A DNA stretch of 64,000 bases from Methylobacter sp. (GTDB lineage: Bacteria > Pseudomonadota > Gammaproteobacteria > Methylococcales > Methylomonadaceae): contig JAQUOU010000002.1 of the NCBI GenBank assembly GCA_028716975.1, positions 362,841 to 426,840 of the forward strand, read 5' to 3'. Shown here piece by piece: positions 1 through 9,700 of the stretch. Numbering within the stretch: position 1 is the first letter of the stretch; the number at the start of each line of letters is the position of its first letter. The position numbers and the translations under genes were made by a program. The notes under the pieces are model-generated. The model worked only from the letters and a program-made list of their open reading frames with translations. It was not told the origin of the DNA and searched no databases.

Positions 1-1265
1 GAGCTATTTGATGCTACCGTGATTGAGTATGTAGTAGCTGGACAATATGTTGTATCTTCAGCCAGAACAGTATTAGGTGCATCCGTTGAATTACCCGTTA
101 ACAGTCTGGTTATTTTTTGTGGTTCTGCTGCCATGACAAAACTAGTTGATACCGTACCACAATCACTATTTGCACCAGTTTGATCAACAATCAAAAAATC
201 ATGGCAGGCAAAAGACTGATTAATCCCTTCTGCTGACGTAACAACACCATTTGTTGTTCTGTGCGTTAAATATTCCCGTGCGGCGAAGCCGGTAACATTG
301 GGAAAACACACTTTTTCCTGGGTACGGCCTGAAATACCAAGACCCGCAAAACCTATGTTCCCATACCAGCCACCCGGACCAACGCTGTTTTGAGCAGCTT
401 GCTGTTGCGCCGTAGGGGATGCTGGACAGCCATTTGATCCTGCTGAATTTTTACAATTGCCGCCCGTGTAACAGATATAATCTCTCTTTTTACCGCCTGT
501 GATTGTGATCTCGCTACTGGTGTAGACACAATACCCGCCGTTTTCTGAGACGACCATATTGAGGGTAGTAAAATCATTTACCGTATAAACCGTTCCCTTA
601 AAAGTATTAATTTTACCGCCAAAAAAGGTTTGCAAGACTGACCCACCGGCATTAAGCAACAATAAATTCCCCGCGGCATCGGTGCTGGTTCTCAGGTTGC
701 TTCCATCCGTTAATGCTGTGCCTGTTCCTGCGGCATAGCTGGATGGCTGCCCAGGCGCAGCTCCGGGCGTTGATGAATTTTGATTGGGATCAGGCGCTTT
801 AGCCATTACGCCGGCGCTCGCAGCTGCATTAGCATAATAGGCTGAATTGCCAGGATTTAACCAGGCGATTTGCGATATGACATTCACACTCTCATTGGCG
901 CTAGCCGGTGGCCAAGTCACTTTGACAACAATGTCTTTTCGAATGGGATTGGTGAGATCAGTCACCGTCCACGTTCTTGTAAAGGTAGCGTTGCTACGGG
1001 TTTTGGTATCGGCTCCGCTTGATATATAAAAGAATCCGCTTAAAGTGGTAGTGTTTTTTAACTCGCTGCTATTCCTAAACTCTTCTATTTTCGCTTCGGC
1101 CAACTTGATAGCTTCTGCAGATGTTTTTGTTTGACCGCTGCTTGACATAAATTGTCCTTGCAGGGAGCTAACTGCAAGCAGTCCAACGGCGACGACGACT
1201 GTCGAAACCAGAACTTCTATAAGACCTATTCCCTTTTGCTTGCCATATTTATTTATATAATTCAT
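1..1265 (-). CDS. pilV: PilV-like minor type IV prepilin, partial (3' end outside window)
   Basis: The frame is open from an ATG at 1265 to the left edge, giving at least 421 residues and no stop. After a short basic leader the N-terminus reads KGIGLIEVLVS followed by a hydrophobic helix (VVVAVGLLAVSSLQ). This is the class III signal/processing site of PilV-type minor pilins, cut by the prepilin peptidase and incorporated into type IV pili. It is fourth in a leftward fimT-pilW-pilX-pilV cluster, 40 bp after pilX. It is unusually long: PilV proteins are normally about 150-200 residues. The extra part is Gly/Ser/Asn/Thr-rich with several Cys, so it probably forms a large extracellular domain. 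A pilY1 gene may follow outside the window (inference). Confidence 0.85.
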   Translation of the reverse strand, partial: MNYINKYGKQKGIGLIEVLVSTVVVAVGLLAVSSLQGQFMSSSGQTKTSAEAIKLAEAKIEEFRNSSELKNTTTLSGFFYISSGADTKTRSNATFTRTWTVTDLTNPIRKDIVVKVTWPPASANESVNVISQIAWLNPGNSAYYANAAASAGVMAKAPDPNQNSSTPGAAPGQPSSYAAGTGTALTDGSNLRTSTDAAGNLLLLNAGGSVLQTFFGGKINTFKGTVYTVNDFTTLNMVVSENGGYCVYTSSEITITGGKKRDYICYTGGNCKNSAGSNGCPASPTAQQQAAQNSVGPGGWYGNIGFAGLGISGRTQEKVCFPNVTGFAAREYLTHRTTNGVVTSAEGINQSFACHDFLIVDQTGANSDCGTVSTSFVMAAEPQKITRLLTGNSTDAPNTVLAEDTTYCPATTYSITVASNS

Positions 1266-1305
1266 AACACTACCCTCTGATTATGGACGTCTGCAAGAAT
1301 TACCA

Positions 1306-2577
1306 TTACCAGTCTCGCCAGGAACCGCTCACGATGGTTGTCGTTCCCAGAATAGGAGCAGGTGATTGATCTAATGTAGAAGGTGTATAAACCAAATTAA
1401 CCGTACCATGACCAATTACGTTAGCTCCGGTTTTTCCACCAGCAGCCATAATGGCCGAATTTCCTTCAACCACCGAAGAACCAAAAACACTAGGCGTTCC
1501 AGCCGCATCCATCTGACCGGCCACATAAAGCATTCCATAGATATTAGGCCCACTCGCCACGTCTAAATTACCGTTAACAATGACAATAGCAGGGTTTGTT
1601 TGGGAACCAATTGTTATGCCGCTTAATGAGGTATCGCCTTCGATCCAGATAACGCCTGATTGTCCAGCGGCGCTTGCAATATTTGTATAGTACTGGCCTG
1701 CAGCAATGGCCATGTTCTTCATGTCCGTCCGCGTGCCAGAAAAGAAGTTCTCAAAAAAAGCGTCTCCGGTTAAATTGCCCAGGTTAGGATCGCTGGCAAT
1801 AATATCAACGCCATTTCCTACATCCTTATTGGAAATTGCGGAGGCCGTCCAGGCATTGTTTGTAGTCGTATCTTCAAGCTGCGCCGTTGTAAATGCAGTC
1901 ACTGCCGTGCCCACAGGCCTGATATAAGTCGCTGCGCTGTTGGAACTGCCTATGCCAACAGTACTACCAGACCAAATAGAGATATCAGTATAGCGATTGA
2001 TAATATTATAATTTCCAGTTAAACCTACTGCGCCTCTAGACACAAGTGGTTGCTTGGGAGTATTTCCGCCAAAAACATCAATGGTACCCACGCATTGAGT
2101 AATAGTCCTTTGCCCAAGGCCATCATCACTAAAACCAATTGCGGTTATTAATGCGCTCTTCATGTTATTTTCAGTGGTACAACTGGCAATGTTATTGTTG
2201 TAAAACATTTGCGCACTGGTTGCCTGAACGCCGCTTGCAGCAGTTGCAGGGTTACAGAGCGTTTGTGCATTTGTTTGAGTGGCCGAGCTTAGTTTTAAAT
2301 TACAACGGGAGGCAGTTGTGTAATCCACAACTAAATCAGCATTATGATCGAGCCCACCCGCGTTAAAGTAGGCAACGCCATAATCCATAGCAGCATTTGC
2401 AGCGGCAACGGCCTGGCTGGTTCTGTAATTATCAGCCGCCATCTGGGTTTCAACCAGAACCGTTTTTGAAGTGAATAGTGTGACCAGAGTTATACTGATC
2501 AGCAATATGACCGCCGTTAGTAACGTAGCGGCGCCGCGCTGGCTGTTTAAAGTCGATTGTTTTAGGGTGTTCATCAT
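1306..2577 (-). CDS. pilX: PilX-like minor pilin / pilus assembly protein, enlarged
   Basis: 423 residues. The N-terminus has the PilX pattern QRGAATLLTAVILL with a long hydrophobic helix, and lacks the Glu5-type GFTLIE motif, as PilX N-terminal domain proteins often do. PilX is a minor pilin of the type IV pilus priming complex. Beyond the usual ~180 residues there is a long Gly/Asn/Ser/Ile/Val-rich region (about 200-400) with short repeating strands such as NPAIVIVNGNLDVASG and GMLYVAGQ, suggesting a beta-solenoid-like domain (inference). It lies 24 bp after pilW on the same strand. Two adjacent ATG codons could serve as start (2577 or 2574). Confidence 0.85.
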   Translation of the reverse strand: MMNTLKQSTLNSQRGAATLLTAVILLISITLVTLFTSKTVLVETQMAADNYRTSQAVAAANAAMDYGVAYFNAGGLDHNADLVVDYTTASRCNLKLSSATQTNAQTLCNPATAASGVQATSAQMFYNNNIASCTTENNMKSALITAIGFSDDGLGQRTITQCVGTIDVFGGNTPKQPLVSRGAVGLTGNYNIINRYTDISIWSGSTVGIGSSNSAATYIRPVGTAVTAFTTAQLEDTTTNNAWTASAISNKDVGNGVDIIASDPNLGNLTGDAFFENFFSGTRTDMKNMAIAAGQYYTNIASAAGQSGVIWIEGDTSLSGITIGSQTNPAIVIVNGNLDVASGPNIYGMLYVAGQMDAAGTPSVFGSSVVEGNSAIMAAGGKTGANVIGHGTVNLVYTPSTLDQSPAPILGTTTIVSGSWRDW

Positions 2578-2601
2578 GTCGTACCTTTAAAATTCAGCAG
2601 G

Positions 2602-3339
2602 TTACGGTTGAGTAAAAATACGATCGTTTCTTACCTTTACGGTGCTGGTTAAGGTTTTTGTAACTGTGGGGTCGCTAACCAAGCTACCGTTCAAGGTAAT
2701 ATTAATCTGACGTGATTCAACAGCCTTTTGCCCCGTAACAAGATTTGCTGCGGTGACGACTTGACATGTTGTGTTATAGGAAAGAGCAGTTGTTACATTC
2801 AGGCATTTATAAGCAGAAGTGAATGTTAATGCAGTTATGCTGATCTTGTTACCCTCAATCATTTCCCCCGTACCCCAAGAGCCATCTGTACAATCTGCCG
2901 TTGTGGTTCCTGTAAGTCGCATTCTGATAGTGGTTCCATCAAGCTTAAAACCATAATATTCATTGGCATCGACATCGTCGGTTAAGTCAGTAGGCGTATT
3001 TATGCCGGTGATGTTGGCGGGGCCGTCCGGATCTGCGTCATAGGTGTATAAAATGCACGAAGCCGTTGGAATTTGTATATCGGCAGTACCGATCGTGAAT
3101 GGATTTTTCGTGCTGTCCGCCCCAGCAATCGCTCCGCCCCAATAGCCCGCTCTTCTAATATCATTAACCATCAGCGCCATGGCTGATTCAAGATCATGAT
3201 TTAAACGCGCTGATTTAAGCGTATCTGAACTTCCTTTTATGGTGGTGATATAGATAGTGATAGTGGCCGCAATAATGATTAAGCCTATCAACAAGGCAAT
3301 CATGATTTCGATAAGCGTTAAACCGGATTGTTTTTTCAT
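2602..3339 (-). CDS. pilW: PilW-like minor prepilin
   Basis: 245 residues. The start MKKQSGLTLIEIMIALLIG is a classical type IV prepilin leader: basic residues, G before the cleavage site, then L-T-L-I-E with the conserved Glu at +5 and a hydrophobic alpha-1 helix. Length and position between fimT and pilX fit PilW, a minor pilin of the pilus initiation complex. The C-terminal half is Thr-rich with several Cys (residues ~90-180) likely forming disulfides. It starts 22 bp after fimT in the same leftward operon. PilW and MSHA-type minor pilins are hard to separate without alignment. Confidence 0.85.
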   Translation of the reverse strand: MKKQSGLTLIEIMIALLIGLIIIAATITIYITTIKGSSDTLKSARLNHDLESAMALMVNDIRRAGYWGGAIAGADSTKNPFTIGTADIQIPTASCILYTYDADPDGPANITGINTPTDLTDDVDANEYYGFKLDGTTIRMRLTGTTTADCTDGSWGTGEMIEGNKISITALTFTSAYKCLNVTTALSYNTTCQVVTAANLVTGQKAVESRQINITLNGSLVSDPTVTKTLTSTVKVRNDRIFTQP

Positions 3340-3361
3340 TTTAATTCTCTATTACTCACGT

Positions 3362-3886
3362 TTAACAACCAGGATACCCAGACAAGCCTGTAGCGCCTGT
3401 AGGAGTGCAAATTTTTACTCGGCCAACATTATTAAAAGCAACGTTAGCGGTATAATTGGTTGTACTAAAAGTCACGCTATCTGCACCGATGGTGCCACGT
3501 CTGGGATCAAAGCTACTATTATTACCAACGGCTGCATTCATATTCGTAGTGCTAAAATCAGCGCCTAAAATACGTTTTATCTCACAATAATCAGCGGCTG
3601 AAGTTGTTCCTTGTGCGCAACTACAAGCGGCTTTAATGCTTAAACCATAACACCACGTTCCAGCATTACCGGGAGTGCGTGTAACAAGGACAGTTTGGCT
3701 TTGTTTGATCGCTTCTGTGCGGGCGTATTGCAAATCTGATTTTAATGATTCAACCGCCTGTTTTAACCGATTTCGCTCAATCATGTCCTGATAAGAAGGC
3801 ACAGCCATTGCCGCAATAATGCCGATGATGGCCACCACTATCATCAGTTCAAGCAGAGTAAAGCCGGTGTTCCCTTGTATGTTCAT
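3362..3886 (-). CDS. fimT: GspH/FimT-family pseudopilin (FimT-like)
   Basis: 174 residues. Leader [32 protein letters not shown] has the prepilin peptidase site (G|FTLLE) and N-methylation segment. The next part (ERNRLKQAVESLKSDLQYAR.EAIKQ) is the GspH/FimT domain signature, in which the helix continues into a segment that packs under a beta sheet. It is the first gene of the leftward minor-pilin operon and is divergent from pilE across a 181-bp intergenic region that should hold both promoters. FimT homologues have been linked to DNA uptake in competent gammaproteobacteria (family knowledge, not tested here). Confidence 0.87.
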   Translation of the reverse strand: MNIQGNTGFTLLELMIVVAIIGIIAAMAVPSYQDMIERNRLKQAVESLKSDLQYARTEAIKQSQTVLVTRTPGNAGTWCYGLSIKAACSCAQGTTSAADYCEIKRILGADFSTTNMNAAVGNNSSFDPRRGTIGADSVTFSTTNYTANVAFNNVGRVKICTPTGATGLSGYPGC

Positions 3887-4067
3887 ATCTATCTACCTTT
3901 TTCTGTATGAGTTAACTATAGATTACTCTCGTAACTTATTTTATTAGCTAATCGCCAGTTCATTGATTGATTGCGGTATTTAAGGGAACTACCATTCTGA
4001 ATGCCGTGTAAATAGAGCAGGTTATGCTAAGCTTAGACGAACAAAATAACCTTACAGAGGTGAAGCG

Positions 4068-4484
4068 ATGTATAGATTCAAACGGCCCGCGGGTTTTACT
4101 TTAATTGAACTGATGATTGTAGTGGCCATTATTGCGATTCTTGCGTCCATTGCTTATCCGGCCTATCAGGAATATGTAAAGCGAGCTAAACGCGCTGATG
4201 CAAAGACAGCACTTTTACAAGCGCAAATGGCACAGGAAAAATATAGAGCTAATAATGTTTCTTATGGCACACTTGTACAAATAGGTACTAGTAGCACCTC
4301 ACCGGATGGTTATTACACAATTGCCACAGTAGGCACGCTGGATGGTACAAATTACACAGTTACTGCTACGCCAGCCGGATCCCAGATAGGAGATAGCTGT
4401 GGTACTTTTGCTGTTAAAAAATCTCCTACTAACGATGGTCCTTACTATACTGGATACGCTAGCGCAACATGCTGGCAAAAATAA
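4068..4484 (+). CDS. pilE: Type IV pilin of the PilE type
   Basis: 138 residues. Short leader MYRFKRPAG then [27 protein letters not shown], with the conserved Glu5 and a long hydrophobic alpha-1 helix. The tail has two Cys that bound a typical pilin D-region, and ends in CWQK as PilE minor pilins do. An AGAGGTGA-type ribosome binding site sits just upstream of the ATG. It is transcribed divergently from the fimT-pilW-pilX-pilV cluster. In Pseudomonas-type systems PilE is the minor pilin that links the priming complex to the major subunit; whether this is a minor or a major pilin cannot be settled from sequence alone. Confidence 0.88.
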   Translation: MYRFKRPAGFTLIELMIVVAIIAILASIAYPAYQEYVKRAKRADAKTALLQAQMAQEKYRANNVSYGTLVQIGTSSTSPDGYYTIATVGTLDGTNYTVTATPAGSQIGDSCGTFAVKKSPTNDGPYYTGYASATCWQK

Positions 4485-4535
4485 TTTATCCTGACAGAAA
4501 AAATCCAGCAATTGTTTAAGGAAACCCTGATTTAA

Positions 4536-4561
4536 TCCTTCGACAGGCTCAGGATGAATGG
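4536..4561. repeat. REP-like dispersed repeat (single copy)
   Basis: The core CCTTCGACAGGCTCAGGATG is the same family as the copies at 6396-6680 in this window (CTTCGACAGG...CTCAGGA.GAA). It lies in the pilE/DUF3014 intergenic space. Confidence 0.6.
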
Positions 4562-4588
4562 TTAGCCAAGCCAAGCCAGGCCAAGTAG

Positions 4589-4611
4589 GGTGGGCAGGCT
4601 TTTTGCCCACC
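4589..4611. repeat. Perfect 8-bp hairpin, dispersed-repeat type
   Basis: GGTGGGCA, a 7-base loop and TGCCCACC form a perfect stem between pilE and the DUF3014 gene, preceded by a short tandem of AGCCA units (4564-4585). It is not followed by a T-run, so it looks more like a dispersed palindromic repeat than an intrinsic terminator, although it could stabilise the pilE mRNA 3' end. Confidence 0.5.
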
Positions 4612-4726
4612 ATTTACTAATCCAATGCTTGAACCGTTTCAAATCAATAACAAACCAATTGCTCTTTTTTTGCTTGCCCCTGCCACAGCAAAATGTGTTA
4701 CGTTATTCTTTATTTAGAAAGACGAT

Positions 4727-5617
4727 ATGAAGGGGCTAAAACATATGGGACGATACGATCAGAATATAGAAAAAAAACCTGCCGGAGCTATGATACTTAT
4801 AGCGATAGTTTTGATTATACTCGTGCCAGGCGGCTGGTTTTATTTTGATAAACTGAAACAGGAAGAAGGATCAGCGCCGCTTACTGAAACGAAAGCGCTA
4901 AGTCTTCCGCCGGCTTCAAGCGAAATCAGTAAAGATAAACCTGTGCCGGAAAGTGCATCTGATGAAGCGGCGCCTAATGTTGAAAATGCAGGTGAAGAGA
5001 CCCAGACGCAGCAGGAACAGCCATTTGTTCTGCCGGAGCTTCTCGGTAGCGACGGATCGTTTCGTGAAGCCATGCTCGGGGTTTCTCCGGGACTTTCGCC
5101 CTGGCTGAGCACAGACCAGTTGATTAGGAAATTCGTTTTAATTGCGAATGATTTTTCCCAAGGATTGTGGCTTGAAAAGCACATGCGCTTTCTTAAACAA
5201 GCCCAACCGTTTAAAGTTGAACTGACTGATCGCGGCATGTTCATTTCCAATACAGGCTATCAGCGCTATGACGCATTGGCGGCGGCGATAAATGCAATGG
5301 ATGTGCAATCAGCATTGGCGGTATATAAAAAATTCAGACCCTTATTGGTGCAGGTTTTTGCCGAGTTTAGCTATCCTTCAGAACACCAGTTGGAAGATGT
5401 CATGGTAAAGGCTGCCGCGGAAATTCTGGCGGCGCCGGTTATTGAAGAGCCGGTTGCCCTGGTAAGGCCATCGGTTCGCTATAAGTTTGCCGATAAAAAA
5501 CTTGAAGCCTTAAGTCCTGTAAGCAAACAGATGATACGCATGGGCCCTGAAAATACCCGTATCATCCAGAATAAAGTACGGTTGCTGGTTGAAGCCCTGG
5601 CTAACATGAAAGAGTAG
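4727..5617 (+). CDS. DUF3014-domain, single-span membrane-anchored protein
   Basis: 296 residues from 4727; an in-frame ATG at 4745 is preceded by AAGGGG and may be the true start (MGRYDQN, 290 residues). A single membrane helix (AMILIAIVLIILVPGGWFYF) is followed by a Glu/Pro/Ser-rich linker (about 50-105). A folded domain follows with the motif LPELLGSDGSFREAMLG...LSPWL and then LIRKFVLIANDFSQG. This matches the DUF3014 family of proteobacteria, whose function is unknown. The domain would be periplasmic. It stands alone between pilE and the DUF1348 gene, with no operon partner visible. Confidence 0.8.
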   Translation: MKGLKHMGRYDQNIEKKPAGAMILIAIVLIILVPGGWFYFDKLKQEEGSAPLTETKALSLPPASSEISKDKPVPESASDEAAPNVENAGEETQTQQEQPFVLPELLGSDGSFREAMLGVSPGLSPWLSTDQLIRKFVLIANDFSQGLWLEKHMRFLKQAQPFKVELTDRGMFISNTGYQRYDALAAAINAMDVQSALAVYKKFRPLLVQVFAEFSYPSEHQLEDVMVKAAAEILAAPVIEEPVALVRPSVRYKFADKKLEALSPVSKQMIRMGPENTRIIQNKVRLLVEALANMKE

Positions 5618-5734
5618 GGTGTTTATGACTTGAAGGCTGATTTAGAAAAGTTAAGCGCCTCACTTATCGCACCTGGAATAGGTTGCTAAAGCAATTTGTG
5701 GTGATCTCCAAAAAACATTTGATTATCAAGGAGC

Positions 5735-5850
5735 TTTAGCCAACTTTAAAACGTCGTTCTGGCAGAGTACCGGAAGCCGGCATGGAGGGCAACCCGGCCA
5801 CATCCTTGTGGACTGGATACCGGCGCTCCCTGCCGGTAGGACGAGTTAGC
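5735..5850. repeat. GC-rich palindromic repeat region upstream of DUF1348 gene
   Basis: The segment contains a perfect hairpin ACCGGC-N7-GCCGGT at 5819-5837 and a related half-element (ACCGGAAGCCGGCATGGAGGG) at 5769-5790. The CCGGCATGGA core also occurs in the larger element at 37372-37723. It occupies most of the 277-bp gap before the DUF1348 gene. No gene is supported there. Confidence 0.5.
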
Positions 5851-5894
5851 TGAGGCATGTTACTAATCAGGAAGAAACAAAAAGGAAAATATAA

Positions 5895-6368
5895 ATGACT
5901 GAGAATAGCCGCCCCCCGCTGCCGCCGTTCACTTGTGAAACTGCAGTCCAAAAAGTACGCGCAGCCGAAAACGCCTGGAATTCACGTAATCCGGAAAAAA
6001 TAGCATTAGCCTATACTATTGATAGTAAGTGGCGTAATCGCGCTGAATTCCTTTCAGGCCGCGGCGAGATCGTAAAATTTCTGCAGCGCAAATGGATCAG
6101 GGAACTGGATTACCGCCTTATCAAAGAACTATGGGCTTTTAATAACGCACGCATCGCTGTGCGTTTTGCCTATGAATGGCACGATGACTCAGGCAACTGG
6201 TTTCGTTCTTACGGTAATGAAAATTGGGAGTTTGATGAGAACGGGCTGATGAAATTCCGCATAGCCAGTATAAACGATTTGCCTATTAAGGATTCAGAGC
6301 GCCAGTATTATTGGCCATCAGGTCCCCGGCCTGATGATTACCCGGGACTGTCTGATCTTGGTTTGTGA
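5895..6368 (+). CDS. DUF1348 family protein (NTF2-like fold)
   Basis: 157 residues. Recognised from the conserved pattern of this small family: [19 protein letters not shown] at the N-terminus, then [33 protein letters not shown], then [24 protein letters not shown], and a Trp/Pro-rich tail. The family belongs to the SnoaL/NTF2-like superfamily of alpha+beta cone proteins; its reaction is not established. The gene is monocistronic and flanked by repeats on both sides. ATG at 5895 follows an AAAGGAAAA ribosome binding site. Confidence in the family is high, in function none. Confidence 0.88.
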   Translation: MTENSRPPLPPFTCETAVQKVRAAENAWNSRNPEKIALAYTIDSKWRNRAEFLSGRGEIVKFLQRKWIRELDYRLIKELWAFNNARIAVRFAYEWHDDSGNWFRSYGNENWEFDENGLMKFRIASINDLPIKDSERQYYWPSGPRPDDYPGLSDLGL

Positions 6369-6395
6369 TTTTTTCCTTAAGTGAAGCTTTAACAA

Positions 6396-6680
6396 GTGCA
6401 CGTCGACAAGCTTCCTTCGACAAGCTTCCTTCGACAGGGCTCTCCTGAGTTTATCGAAGGGCTCAGGACGAACGGTGGTTCATTAAAATCAGTGACTTAT
6501 CCGTTCGTGCTGAACCCATCGATAAACTCAGGAGAGCTCCTTCGGCCATGCTCAGGAGAGCTCCTTCGGCCATGCTCAGGAGAGCCTTGTCGAAGCATGA
6601 ATGTAACTTATTAATAATATTAAAGTCGTTCGTGCCGAGCCCTTCGGCTACGCTCAGGAGAACCCTGCCGAAGTACTGTA
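6396..6680. repeat. Cluster of REP-like repeats, including an inverted pair and a 24-bp tandem
   Basis: The 337-bp gap before recC is filled by repeats. Arms at 6438-6475 and 6501-6540 are near-perfect inverted copies (CTCTCCTGAGTTTATCGA core, ending in CGAACGG). They are followed by two tandem 24-bp units (CTCAGGAGAGCTCCTTCGGC...) at about 6528-6580 and another divergent copy at 6629-6675. At 6407-6436 the unit TTCGACAAGCTTCC is duplicated. This is the pattern of repetitive extragenic palindromic elements. No gene or clear promoter is visible in the gap. Confidence 0.75.
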
Positions 6681-6705
6681 TTTTTAGAGATTACCTTAAT
6701 TACAA

Positions 6706-9700
6706 ATGTTTATTCTGCACAGCTCCAATAAAACTGAAAATTTAGTTGCTCATCTGGTTGCGGTCATTGAAAGCTCACCGTTAGCATCGCCTTTTAAAAA
6801 AGAAGTTTTCCTGATTCAAAGCCAGGGCATGGAGCGTTGGTTATCACAGCAACTGGCCAGCCGGTTTAAGGTATGGGGCAATTACGATTTCTTATTTCCC
6901 AGTAAGTTTTTCAGCTCCCAGGCTCAGAAAGTAGGCCTGCCGGTGGGTGATGGAGCGTTTGAGCGCAGTCTGTTGCTTTGGCGATTTGAAGCCTTATTGC
7001 GCCGCTTGGAGGGTGATGAGTTTTTGCCATTAAGACGATATCTTACGGGTGAAAATATTGCCTTAAAACGCTTTCAACTAGCGCAAAAGCTGGCGCAGAT
7101 TTTTGATCAGTATCAGATGATGCGCCCTGATATGCTGACAGAGTGGGAACGCGGCCGTGACCTATATCAAACAGAAACCGAACGCTGGCAAAAGGCGCTA
7201 TGGCAGCTAATAACCGTGCAAATCGGCAATAAGCATCGAGGCGAGTTATGGCTGGATGTTATTAATAAGTTAAATTCTGCAAATGAAGACGCTTTTAGTC
7301 GGCAACTGCCTGAAAGGATTTTTATTTTCGGGCTTAGCACCATGCCGCCGCTATTTTTAAGTTACTTACAGGCATTGGCTAAACATTGCCAAGTACATCT
7401 TTTTTTGCTCAACCCCGCCCAGACCTTCTGGGCTGATCTCGAAACAAAGCGGCCACAGGCGAATGCTGGAGGCTTTTCAGGTCATCCGTTGTTGTCAACC
7501 CTGGGCCAGCAAGGGCGTGAATTTCAGGAAATGCTACTGGAGCAGGCGCAGTTTGATTTTGAGCCTGAAAGTTTTGAAATGAACGAAGCCCGGAATAATC
7601 TTCAGCAGTTACAAAACGATATTTTGAATAATTGTCTGGATGGACGGAGCTTGCAAAAAGATGATTCTATCAGTATCCACTCTTGTCATTCCAGGATGCG
7701 CGAAGTCGAAGTCTTAAGAAATCACTTGTTAGAAGCGCTGGAAAATGATCCGGCTCTGGAATTACGCAATATTGTGGTCATGGCGCCCGACATTCAGGTA
7801 TATGAACCGTTTATTTCATCGGTTTTTGACGATATCCAGCATGCAATTGCCGATCGCAGCTTGCGTTTGAACAATAGCGCGCTAGATGCTTTTATCCGGT
7901 TTCTTAATTTAAGTCAAAGCCGTTTTGGCTGGCAAAGCGTGCTGGATTTACTGGAGCAGCCGGCAGTTTACCCCTGCTTTGGCTTGTCTAAGACTGATTT
8001 GGAGTTAGTCAGGCACTGGGTACAAGATACTGGTGTGCGCTGGGGGAAATCGGCCGAACACAGACAGGAACTGGGACTGCCCGGGCTTAATGAAAATACG
8101 TGGCAGGCGATGCTGAATAGATTGCTGATGGGTTATGCCGTAGGCAATGATGATTTTGTTGATGATGTGCTTCCCTATAGAGAAATTGAAGGCTCATCCG
8201 CTCTGGCTTTAGGTGGATTACATGATTTTATGCACTTATTGTTCAAAGCCGGTACGGAGTTAAAACAGGCGAAAACTCTAAAGGCCTGGGGTGAGCAACT
8301 CTATTATTATGCAGACCAGTTATTGGTTGATGCCGATCCCGTTGAGCGCCAGCAACTTAATGAACTGTTGGTGGAGCTATCCGATGATCTGGCTGCTGTA
8401 CACAACGATGATGTTGAGTTACAGGTGATTATTACCTGGCTGGAAGGAACAGTTGAGGAGCATAAATCATCGGTCGGCTTTATGCGCGGACAGTTGACCT
8501 TTTGCTCGATGCTGCCGATGCGCTCTATTCCTTTTAAAGTCATCGCGCTATTGGGAATGAATGACGGCGAATATCCCAATACGGCCACAACCCCGACATT
8601 TGACTTGCTGGCTAAAAACTTCCGTAAAGGTGACCGTTCACGCAGAGCGGATGACCGTTATCAGTTTCTGGAAATTCTGCTGTCTGCCAGACAGCAGCTG
8701 ATAATGACTTATATCGGACGATCGAACTCAACCAATAAGATTATTCCCCCGTCCGTTGTCATTAGTGAGTTGCTGGGAGTTTTACAAGACAGTTATCAGC
8801 TCTCAAGTCTTATTACTCAACATCCTTTGCAGTCTTTCAGTTCACGTTATTTTGACGGCAAAGCGGGATTATTCAGTTTTTCCCAAGCCGATTGCGAAAC
8901 CGCCGAAGCATTATCTGCGCCTAAACCACAAGCTGGTATTTGGTGGCAAGGCGGCATTTCCTCCGAACCGCAAGAAATTATTGACCTAAACGAGCTATTC
9001 AGCTTCTTCCGGCATCCCCAGCGCTATTTTATGCAGCGGCAAATGGGTGTGCGATTTAACGGCATTCCGACAGAAGCTGATGAGCGGGAGCTGTTTAATA
9101 TAGATAAGCTTGACAGTTACTCAATGTGTCAGGAATGGGTGCGTGAGAGTTTAAACGGAGGAATAATATCGATGAAGAAACTTCAGGCGCAGGGGCGATG
9201 GCTGTCAGGCGTATTGGGAGAACTGGAGTTTGAGCGGCAGCAAAAAGCAGTTAATGAATTTATCGAGGTTATACGGGCCAAGAATCTCGGTGAGCCTTTG
9301 GACGTCTTGTCTATTGACCTGAATATTAGCGGCTATCGTCTGGTAGGCAAGTTGGGCAATCGTTATAAAAACGGCAGTTTTTTTTATCGTTATGCGGATC
9401 TGAAAGGCAAGGATTTTGTCTGCGCTTTACTTCATCACATCATTATTAATCAGCTTCAGGAGCAGTCCACTTTTTTGCTCAGTACTGATAAGGATTTGGT
9501 CTTATTGCCGGAATATTGCCAGTCCGATCATTTAATAGAGTTTATAAAAATATACAGGTTAGGTCAAAAACAGCCTGACGCTTTTTTTGTGGAACCGGCT
9601 TTGGCTTATATCAAGCAGGCCCATAAATTAAAGTCCGGATCAAGAGCAATTACATCCGCGCTTGATGCCGCGAGAGAGCATCTGGCAAAATCTGTTGAGC

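Noticed and set aside
6396..6680. Possible CRISPR array
   Set aside because: The repeats vary in length and orientation, the spacers are irregular or absent, and no cas genes are present. REP-like elements explain them.
6548..6745. Short open frames upstream of and overlapping the recC start
   Set aside because: They are made of REP repeats (RRAPSAMLRRA-type tandem peptide) and overlap recC out of frame.
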